NCBI RefSeq assembly: GCF_003576645.1
Contig: NC_044930.1
Location: 25,957,868 to 26,021,867, forward strand
Direction: 5' to 3'
Length of the DNA: 64,000 nt
DNA from: Ipomoea triloba
Lineage: Eukaryota; Streptophyta; Magnoliopsida; Solanales; Convolvulaceae
Part shown: piece by piece, positions 55,554-64,000 of the stretch
Layout: every line of letters begins with the position of its first letter
Position numbering within the stretch: the stretch's first letter is position 1
Notes under the pieces: model-generated
Database searches by the model: none
What the model saw: the letters and a program-made list of their open reading frames with translations, nothing else
What the model was told of the DNA's origin: nothing
Program-made: the position numbers and the translations under genes

Positions 55554-55720
55554 AACTTAATTGCAACAAGTGGCACGAAATTGCTTTCCCAAATGGGAGG
55601 TCATGGGTTCGAGCTTCAGTGGGTGGCATTGACTCTTTGTGTTTCAGTAGGTTGAGAAAGTAGTTATAAACAAATACTACATTGTAACATAGTCAGTAGT
55701 ATTAAAAAAAACTTAATTGC
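55554..55720 (+). mobile_element. SINE, family 1
   Basis: Element 55565-55709 is flanked by AACTTAATTGC on both sides. It shows CAAGTGGCAC (degenerate box A), GGGTTCGAGCTTC (box B) and the shared tail CATAGTCAGTAGTATTAAAA. This is one of the copies that keeps both boxes. Confidence 0.85.
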
Positions 55721-56230
55721 TTTTTCATGTATTAGTATGATGAAAGACTTTTTTGATTCTGTTCTCCTTTAATATGTTTTAATTTGTCTCACAAGGCTGG
55801 TTTATGAGAATGTCAATCATTATTGCATGAACTATAGTCTACCTGTGTGAATTATAAATAAAAAGTACATTTTTAATATACTAAAACTATATTATTTTTT
55901 TTTACATAAAATACATTATTTTAGAGTATATTATTTAAATATTGAAAGTACATTATTTTATATATAGTGCATCCCAGATTGACATTTGCCTTGAGAAAGA
56001 CAAATTATATCATGGTCTTGGTTTCATATTGTAGCATACTATATGTCTATTAATAGTTTTATCGTTTAGATCTTTTTTGTGTGCAAATTATACTAGGAAT
56101 CATGATTTACATTACAATGTGGATCAGTGACAAATACTAAAAATAAATTTTATGTCAGTAATTCACTTTACAAAGTGAATTATGGTCAATGATGGTTTGC
56201 GGTGACACTTGTATATAAATTTACATGGTC
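55721..56230. other. Spacer with a fragment of a MULE-type end near 56083
   Basis: GTGCAAATTATACTAGGAATCATG near 56081-56104 resembles the family's left end, but no partner end could be paired with it. The rest is AT-rich. Confidence 0.4.
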
Positions 56231-56845
56231 CCAGTTTGACAAATTATACTACGGACCAGAGTCTATCTTGCATTATAGATTTTGGTTCAAAAATAATCTT
56301 TAAATTTTGTATCTGTAGTTGACATATTCTATACTTGTAGTTGATAATTTTTGTACCTATAACTAGCATATTATGTGTCAACAATTATCAAGTTATTTGT
56401 TTACATGTACAGAATGTGTTAACTGAAGATACAAAATTTTTGTATCAGGGCTCACAATCTAATATGAACCCTAGTCCATGGTATAACAATGGTTATTCGC
56501 AGGTCCATGTTCACAATTTTAGTACTTTATGTTCATAATTTTAGTACTCTATGTTTACAGTTTTTGAACTTTATGTTCGCAATTTTTTAACTCTATATTC
56601 ATAATTTTTTAACTTTATATTCACAATTTCAAAACTCTATGTTCGCAAACTCTATATTCTATAGTATAACACAATTTTTGAATCTATATAACAAAAATGT
56701 GAACATAAAGTTCAAGAATTGTAAAAATTGTGTAATGTAATTTTGTATATTGAAATTTAAAATTGTAAACATAAAATTCTAAAATTGTGAACATAGATCG
56801 AGCCTCGAGGTCCACTTGTCCCTAGCATAATTTGCCGTATAACAA
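56231..56845. mobile_element. Two abutting MULE-type MITEs
   Basis: The first spans about 56238-56492 (ends GACAAATTATACTACGGACC and, reverse, CCATTGTTATACCATGGAC). The second, 56490-56836, has a perfect 9-bp duplication GTATAACAA (56481-56489 and 56837-56845) that is part of the first element's right end, so the second inserted into the terminus of the first. The second is built of TTCACAATTTTAGAACTTTATG-like units. Confidence 0.7.
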
Positions 56846-57028
56846 TTGCCCCAGTTTTCATCCATTTCATTTGGGCTTCTACGTTATAGCCCATAAGGGC
56901 CCAAGTATTCTCTCTCGAATAACTTCCAGGCCTTTTACTGTTATGAATACTTAGAAAATGCTATAAAAGCGGAGGAGGGGAATTAGGGCATACTATAGTC
57001 TTCGAACCCTTGTTCTGCAGCTTCCAGT

Positions 57029-57480
57029 TTATGTTATCTTCTTTTCGCTTTCAATTTCTCTTACCATATTGTTGAATCGTGGAGTCAGATTTGTGTCAGG
57101 CATATGAATCTTTCTGTTTGAGCACCTCAAGCTTGGGCAATTTGTCAAACACCTTCCGTTCATGGAAGATAAGGCTCGAGTTGCCGAGCTTGTGGTGCCC
57201 AAACTGAAAGATTTTGTCTTCTGCAGCTCGGAGACGGAGGGGAAACCAACGCCCACAGATCTGAAATGGTGAACATTCAGATTAGGCATGAGAGTCTGTT
57301 TGAGATCCTCGAGGTTGGGCAACTAGCCGATAATCTCCATGTTCTTCGTGGATGATAGGTACAAGTTGGTCAATCTTAAGGTCTCCAAACTGAAAGATTT
57401 TGCGTTTTTGTGGCTCAGGCTGGAAGATCCACCTGTCCAAAGCAATGAAATCCGCCATGCTATTCAAGCAAGCTCACCCA
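57029..57480 (-). pseudogene. NLR leucine-rich-repeat fragments
   Basis: On the minus strand, two pieces match the LRR region of the adjacent NLR. At about 57290-57360 it reads MEIIG-stop-LPNLEDLK against MDIIGKLPRLEVLK in the gene. A second copy of the same stretch lies at about 57120-57180, and KLKDFAF-type sequence is near 57385-57410 in disturbed order. It is a decayed partial duplicate with stops and rearrangement. Confidence 0.65.
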
Positions 57481-58400
57481 ACACAGCTCCATTTTTTGTT
57501 TTGTTTTGGTTTTTTTTTTTATTAAAACGAAAAATATTTTAATAATCAAATATTGTGGTAAAAGCCATAAATCGATATCTGATTCTAGTTTATGGAAATC
57601 AATCATTTGAGCAATTGCAAAAATAGTATGATGGCTAATTGCAGATGTTGTGAAGCATTTTTATGTAAAATTTTAGTAAGTAGGCATATGCAAATGCAGG
57701 TTTCATTAGCACTTGTAATAGACTATGTCTCCATTGGAGAAGAAATACAATGTTACTCGCACGGCTAGATTGTTCAGATCAAATGAGCAGCAAAAAACAC
57801 AGCACCAATCATGCAGTATATATTAATTGCATGGGCATGATTTGTTAATTGCATGTACATAATTTGTTATCATGCCCATAATATGGGCAGAGACCACCAC
57901 GGGCATGGTGTACCCTAGTCATGATCTAACGATTGTGAATCATGTGGTTGGGCTGTATTCAACCCCAAGAGATCGAACAACAATATGGAAGAGATAGCAA
58001 TTGTTATAACATGGACCAAGGTTTTTGGTCCATATTATATTGTGATATTGTGAATCTCAATTAACACATTTTGCAATGTGTCAACCAAGCTGTCAATTAC
58101 AAGTACAAAATGTTGAGATAGACAAACAAACAACTTTATTGGTTGCAACATAAATCCCAAGAGACCGGACGACAATATGGAAAAGATAGACAAACAAACA
58201 ACTTTATCAGTTGCAACATTAGCCTCTACAAAACACACCATTTTCATAGCTTTGTTGGTTGCAAGAGATCACCTTCATCTGTGAAGAAAAGTATACATAC
58301 ATCAAACATTAACATTACTTTTTGCAACTGTTTAGGATTTTATTATAAGTATAGTTCATGTTTCATATGCATACATACCTTGCTTTAGATCAGTCATGTT
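57481..58400. other. Spacer and probable 3' UTR of the NLR
   Basis: It includes a near-exact repeat of GATAGACAAACAAACAACTT with TTGCAACAT (about 58118-58151 and 58187-58219). No gene is supported. Confidence 0.4.
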
Positions 58401-61128
58401 TTAGTTAACATCATCAGATCCCTCGCTGTCTTCTTCCTCAGTTTCGCTTTCTTCTTCTGGCATTTTTTCCTAGGAAAACAATTCCAAGTGAGAACACAAA
58501 CATAGGAAGTAATAAGCAGGTATATAGTTCGAATGTTAGGATTGAGTATTTGAGAGAGACTACCTTAATTCCAAGTTTACGAACAAGTAAATCAATCCCA
58601 AAGTCCTGTAGTTGCTCTTTAATTTCCTCAGCAAACTTCACAAGGGAAGAATAACAACTTTCTAACTCGATTGATTCCAGCGTGTAAATTCCAGCAAAAT
58701 CATTTGGAATGCTTACTAAGTCCCAACAGTTTTTTAGGACTAGGCGCTTCAAAACTGGGAAGTGTTCTGAAGTTGCATTCCAATGTTTGAGATCTGAACG
58801 TGCAATGAGGAAGAGCTTTAAATTTTTAAACCCCTCCTCGGATGGATTCCACTTTGAGCCGCAGAAGGCAAAATCCTTCAATTTGAGTACTTCAAGGCGG
58901 GGCAGCTTGCCGATTATGTCCATCTGCTTCCATGGAAGATAGGTGTAACGAAGTGACAGCGTCTTAAGGTTTGGTGATAAAGCAGCTGGAAGAGAGAAGC
59001 GCTCGGCCCTTCCCACTTCAAATTTTAACTTCTCAAGCCGATCTAAATGAACAAGACTATCAAGAGCACCATGTGGCAATTTATCATCAATGTAAATCCC
59101 TAATTCTTTCAACTTAGGTACTCTTTTGAAGTTAGTTTCGTGGTTCACATTGGCAACTTTCACCCAATAAAGAGATTGTAATCTTTCTTGAACCATATTT
59201 GGAAGATAGAGTGCCGCCCTCTTGGAAAGATGAGCATGCCTTAGCAGTGGCAAATCCAAAATATTAATCGGCAGTTGCAAGCGATCCTCCTCCCTCCACG
59301 AATGAACCACGAGAGTTTGCAAATTTTTAAGCTTCAACAATTGAAAATTGTAAAGAGAACCTATAGTAGTTAAACCCAAGTATCTCAAATGAACCAAATC
59401 CTCTAGCCCGCTAGGCACACCATGCCAGTATTTTATTAAAGACAAGTCCAACACTCTTAGCAATTTCAAACACGGGAATTCCAATCTGCATTTCGCAAGA
59501 TATAAATCCTTACCAAAATGCATAAAGGACCGGATCCTATCAAGCACATGATTCCCATGAGTTGCTTGAGTGATCGGCCATTGATTTTTCCTGCAGGTTA
59601 TCCAACGACAACTCGACTTTGATCCATTATGTGCATCCATAAGGTTCTCCTTTAGCGCCTCTCTCACGCAAATCTCATGCAACAGATCATGGAGCTTACA
59701 CGACTTGATATTCCCATCAAAACTCCGCATGTTAACCTGAACTAAACTTCTACTAATAAGATCAAACAGGTAAAACACTGACACCTCTTCCAAACTCATA
59801 TTCTTCTCCGACATTAAAAGCCCCTCGGCCGCCCATAATTTAGCCAATTTCCCGACAAGAATGTCACTGTCTTCCGGGAACACTCCGAAGTAAAGATAAC
59901 AAGCTTTCAAGTGACCAGGCAAGTAGCTATAGCTCAACGACAGCACTTTAGAACATGTCTTACTAGGATCCACTTTATCCAAAGACCTAACATTGTCTGA
60001 AACATCCTTCCACTGCTTAGATTCTTTAAGTTTTGCCAGAAGCCCAGCAATCACAACAATGGTAAGAGGCAATCCCTGGCATTCCTCAACAATGATTTTC
60101 CCAATTGGTGTAAATTCAGGGAGATCAAAGTCCTTTTTCCCAGAAACCTTTAAAGAAAACAACTCCCAACTTTCATCTGATTTTAGAAAGCGCATTTGGT
60201 GAGTATACTTACCCAATGCTCCCGAGCTATCAACATACTTAGCTACCTCGTCATGCCTGGTGGTCGTCAAGATTCGACTGGCGTTCATGTTGTCGGGGAA
60301 GCAACCTTGGATGTCGTCCCAGGCTTTAGTGTTCCATATGTCGTCTAACACAATGAGATACCTTTGACCCATCAAGCTTTTGCGCAGTTGGTCCGCTATC
60401 TCCCCGTCGTCTTTCTTGTAGATTTCACTGGTCAATGGCACAATGCAGCCCAGAAGGCGAAGGAGAATCTCTTTTTTGTTGTGCTGGTGTGAGACGACAG
60501 TCCACGCAGAGATGTCGAAGAAATTTTTGATTTCTGGATCTTCGTAGACTGTTCTAGCAAGGGTTGTTTTCCCAATACCGCCCATCCCGGTAACGGCGAT
60601 GACTTCCCGATTTTCAGACAGCTGTTTATCGACGAGCAACTCCGATATCCTCTCCAATTGATCCTTGCATCCGATCATTTCGTTCCCGGCGGCCAAATTG
60701 TAGTGTGTGGAGGCGGAAATCACGGAGATTTCCGCCTCCGTAGACGGCGGGGTTGAAGGCTCTTTGACGGGTAGGGTTTGCTTGTGAATCTCGATCCGGG
60801 ATTCGAGCGATTCAATCTCTTTCATTACGGATTGGAGGGTGTTATGAAGCCCGCGGCGATCTCCATTGCTGGAAGACGAATACACCTCTTTGAGTTTTGA
60901 CTCGATTTTGGCCTCTAATTCGACGGCAACGTCTCGGATTTTCGCGTCCAGAGCTTCATCTGCGGTTTGGATCTCCGATTCCTCCAGAAAGGCTTGCAGA
61001 GATCGGAGCTTGTTGGATAACGAGACGGCTATTTGTGAATCGTCGAGAATATTGGTCAAGAATTGATTGGGTTGCAGAAAGTGTTGGTCTACAACTCCCA
61101 GTAGTGAAGTTACGACAACAAATGCCAT
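58401..61128 (-). CDS. Coiled-coil NLR immune receptor, R1/Rx type
   Basis: Exon 1 complement(58564-61128) and a 69-nt exon 2 complement(58401-58469) give 877 aa. An N-terminal helical domain (1-130) is followed by NB-ARC: P-loop GMGGIGKTT (181-189), kinase-2 LIVLDDIW (258-265, Trp-ended as in CC-type NLRs), ILTTTR (286-291), QGLPL (351-355), CYLYFGVFPED (410-420) and LHD in place of MHD (479-481). Leucine-rich repeats run from about 530 to 830. The usual EDVID motif of the coiled coil is replaced by a degenerate VELEAKIES. All nucleotide-binding motifs are intact, so it may be functional as an intracellular pathogen receptor; its ligand is unknown. Exon 2 adds a strongly acidic tail (EKMPEEESETEEEDSEGSDD). 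Unspliced reading instead gives a hydrophobic tail. Confidence 0.92.
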
Positions 61129-61639
61129 TGGAGAGTTCTACTCAGCTAGCTAGCTAGTACAGAAAGATGGAATCAGAGCTCAGATTGAAATCTTGAGCGA
61201 GGAATGTGAATTTACTTTGAGCTGAGCTATGGACTTGCATTGTCAACGATCTAAAGTCAATGGTCTACGCAACCAAGTCATTTTTTATCTTTTCTTTCAC
61301 TTTCAAAAATAAAAATACTCGAGTAATACATTTCAAGATTAATAGAAAAGAAAATGTTGCCAGAACAGTTTGAGATCTCACGTTGGAAGGAAAACATAGA
61401 GATTGTTGTTCAAAGTAAGTAAGAGATATTATAATTTACATTTTTTTATATACTCTGCCAGACGAATTGGATATAAGGAGTCATTGGAATTGAAGATTTA
61501 ATTGTTTCGGAACAAGAAAAACACAAAAGATTTTATTGATGCGAAAGTGTTTCAAAGTCTGCATTACAAGCTAAGGCCCTCCCCAATAGTGGATCTTGAC
61601 CCAGTTTAAGAAATAAAATCTTGAAAATAATTTTGTTAA
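61129..61639 (-). promoter_or_regulatory. Promoter region of the NLR gene
   Basis: It lies upstream of the minus-strand start. The segment 61185-61300 (GAAATCTTGAGCGAGGAATG through CGCAACCAAGTCATTTTT) recurs, diverged, at 63415-63520. No defined box was recognised. Confidence 0.45.
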
Positions 61640-61957
61640 CAAATGGGGCAGTCGTTATACCGTGGACCATGGTCCACAGTGCATTGTGGACCATGGGTCA
61701 TGGTTGATACTGCAGTTGTGTTGAACTGATACTGCAGTTGCGTTGAAGGGATACTGCAGTTGTGTTGAAAAGATACTGCAGTTGTGTTGAACGGATACTG
61801 CAGTTGTGCTGAACGGATGAATGTCCTCTGTTCCGTGCAACTGCAATTTCCTTTCAACACAACTGCAGTATCTTTTCAACACAACTACAGTATCCGTTCA
61901 ACACAACTGCAGTATCAGATATGATCATGGTCCACAATATAATTTGCGCAAATGGGT
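61640..61957. mobile_element. MULE-type MITE made of CTGCAG units
   Basis: Element 61649-61948 (300 bp) has the 9-bp duplication CAAATGGGG/CAAATGGGT (8 of 9). The ends are CAGTCGTTATACCGTGGACC and, reverse, CGCAAATTATATTGTGGACC. The palindrome GGTCCACAGTGCATTGTGGACC is inside the left end. The body is about ten copies of CTGCAGTTGTGTTGAA, five in one orientation and the rest inverted, so it is one large imperfect palindrome. Confidence 0.8.
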
Positions 61958-62046
61958 GGTGGAAATAAGGCAAGTTCTTTCTCCTGCAAGGAGAGGATTT
62001 TGCTAGCTCAAAACGGGGTCCACCAAATGAGAGCACAATTGCGCCC
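61958..62046. other. Short spacer between two MULE-type elements
   Basis: Unique sequence; no feature. Confidence 0.4.
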
Positions 62047-62658
62047 CATGTGCGTCGCAAATTATATCGTGGACCGTGGTCCACAGTGCATAGTGGACCG
62101 CGATCCCAAAACGACGTCGTTTTGATTAATGAAAACATACGGATGAATTCGCGCCACTCACTTTCTTTTCATATATACTGCAGTTACATTTCAACACAAC
62201 TTCAGTTACATTTCAACACAACTGCAGTTACCTTTCAACACAACTGCAGTTACATTTTGATATAACTACAGTTTCATTCGATAATATAAAAACACAAAAG
62301 TGAAACTGTTATTCAGTATCTGTTCATATACACTGCAGTTACATTTCAACACAACTACAATTACATTTTGATATAACTACAGTTTCATTCGATAATATCA
62401 AACACAAATGTGAAACTATTATTCAGTATCTTTTCATATACACTGCAGTTACATTTCAACACAACTACAGTTACATTTTGATATAACTACAATTTCATTC
62501 GATAATATCAAAACAAATGTAAGGCAGTATCTTTTGGAATGAACTGTAGTGTCAATTACGGGATTCCGTCTCCCACTTACTAAAACGACGTCGTTGTGGG
62601 ACCGCGGTCCATAGTGCATTGTGGACCGCAGTCCACGATATAAGAACTGCATGTGCGT
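62047..62658. mobile_element. MULE-type MITE, perfect 9-bp duplication
   Basis: Element 62056-62649 (594 bp) is flanked by CATGTGCGT (62047-62055 and 62650-62658). The ends are CGCAAATTATATCGTGGACC and, reverse, CAGTTCTTATATCGTGGAC, each followed by a GTGGACCGNGGTCCAC-type palindrome and AAAACGACGTCGTTTTG. The body is a run of CTGCAGTTACATTTCAACAC units and a twice-repeated block of about 100 bp (62280-62380 and 62385-62485). Confidence 0.85.
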
Positions 62659-63414
62659 GGGACACAGATTAGCATCCAGGTGGGCGCATGGATTTTTTTG
62701 TATCATTGTAAAAGTTGTCTATTGATTTTCTCGAGTCGATTTGCTATTTGCAACCTAACATGTTTCATGCCCGACTATCAATTGAACATAGTTATGATAG
62801 TTATGTTTTTTTACGTAATGTCATTCATAGATATTATTTTTGTTTTTTGAATTAAAATTTGAAAGCAGCATTCAAAATTTTGAATATTTAAATAAAATTT
62901 AGATCTAACCGAGTTGATCTAAAGTGCACACATAACCACACCATTCAATATTATTATCAGCAGCATTCTATGTTGGTAAAAATGAAGAAAAACAATTAAT
63001 TAAATTTTGAGTGACTCTCGTGATGTGAGATGAGTTGGGTCAAGATAAGAATATAATACTTATATTGAAAAGTTTAATATTAATCAAGAATAAAATGTTA
63101 AATGTTATGCTTTTAAATGAAAATATAAAAGTATTGCATTCTTTTTATAAGTAATAAATAATATTGTATTTTTTAGTATAAGTAGTACAATTTTTATTAT
63201 TATTATTTTTTTAATTTTGACCCGACCCATCTCACGAATAACGATCCTAGTCTTACAAAATTTTTTGCCTTTTCCATACTTCCTTATTTTAAACATAATA
63301 AGGAAAATAAAGGTTGATAAACATGTTTTCAATTTTTTAATTAAAAAGAAAAAGGAAAATAATTGTAAAAACATAAAAATAAATCACAAAAAATGCACCA
63401 AACAGGCCTGATCT
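62659..63414. other. Gene-free AT-rich spacer
   Basis: No gene. The minus-strand frame at 63105-63374 is low-complexity Ile/Lys/Phe, as expected from AT-rich DNA. Confidence 0.45.
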
Positions 63415-63520
63415 TTTTGAAATCTTGAGCAAGAACTGCAAAGAGTATAGAGCAAATTTGTAATTACATATAAAGCCAATGGTATATGCAACCAAGTCAT
63501 TTTTAATCTCAAAAGTAAAA
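63415..63520 (-). repeat. Diverged copy of the NLR 5' flank
   Basis: GAAATCTTGAGCAAGAACTG and, 50 bp on, CCAATGGTATATGCAACCAA with GTCATTTTTAATC correspond in order to the NLR promoter at 61185-61300. The NLR coding region is not found beyond it within the window. Confidence 0.55.
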
Positions 63521-64000
63521 CATATTACAGAGCTGTCCAGCACTTGTGTTCATTTTCCAACAATCACATTATTCTTGGGAACCAAATATTATTTTGATTT
63601 GATAGATAAGACCAAAACATTAACACTTGAAGGAATCCAATCCAAAATACCAAAGAGACAGAACAACCACAATCCTAACAAAAACCAATCACATTGACTG
63701 ATCTGATGAAGAAATTCAACAATAATACATCAACTGCAACATCAGCAACTCAATGAAACATCTGCCAGCAGGAAGGGACATATATATTTCTGGGAATTTT
63801 GCCTCATTATAGCTTCTACTGATTCCCTTCAAGAAACACAAATTGAAAAGCTAAAATTATTTGCAAATAACCAAATAGAATGTCCTCCCCTTTCTATATC
63901 TAAATGTCAAAACAAACTTAATATTACATTTCGATTATAGCCATTTTACCTTAGTAAAGGATTGATAAGAAACTTCTAAGAAAATAAAAAATTATCCGAT
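63521..64000. other. End of window, unassigned
   Basis: Mixed AT-rich sequence without a frame or splice pattern that I can support. It could be 3' UTR or intron of a gene that continues outside the window. Confidence 0.35.

Noticed and set aside
58709..61157. Plus-strand frames of 62-86 codons over the NLR
   Set aside because: They are antisense shadows of a well-supported 877-aa receptor gene.

Overview
The window is nuclear DNA from a flowering plant. The evidence is split genes with GT-AG (and two GC-AG) introns, plant-only families (FLZ zinc finger, MOT1-type molybdate transporter, EG45-like domain protein, coiled-coil NLR, plant enhancer-of-polycomb-like protein), AT-rich spacers and a dense load of plant transposons. 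The NLR is of the R1/Rx type expanded in the order Solanales, so an asterid such as a Convolvulaceae or Solanaceae species is my guess. The species itself is inference. There is no operon logic: each gene is an independent eukaryotic unit. Exon limits were worked out by hand from reading frame, splice sites and family similarity; no database was searched. || Layout: 1-5 kb is gene-free and holds a 1-kb Mutator-like element that has captured an SMAX1/SMXL fragment, a solo LTR and a hAT-like element. 5.1-7.7 kb: FLZ zinc-finger gene (+), followed by an 85-bp minisatellite. 11.7-13.7 kb: molybdate transporter (+), with a duplicated promoter segment upstream and a minisatellite in its intron. 15.6-22.2 kb: two divergent paralogues for secreted 12-cysteine thionin-like peptides (- then +), separated by 4.7 kb of inserted elements. 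23.2-27.7 kb: ArfGAP AGD14-like gene (-, 13 coding exons). 30.3-37.1 kb: enhancer-of-polycomb-like gene (-, 1707 aa). 38-43 kb: repeats and retroelement relics. 43.6-48.3 kb: SYP32-type Golgi syntaxin (+), whose last exon lies in a 1.2-kb direct duplication with a single N at the joint, probably an assembly artefact. 52.7-54.3 kb: EG45-like gene (+) with a retroelement in its intron. 57.0-61.1 kb: R1-like NLR (-) with LRR debris downstream and a copy of its 5' flank at 63.4 kb. || Cellular roles: AGD14 and SYP32 both belong to membrane trafficking, the EPL protein to chromatin, and the NLR, the 12-Cys peptides and perhaps the EG45-like protein to defence or the apoplast. I see no sign that they act as one system. 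The most notable structures are the element carrying the SMXL fragment, the paired 12-Cys peptides whose last exons are very short, and a family of 9-bp-TSD elements with hairpin-forming ends and internal CTGCAG arrays.
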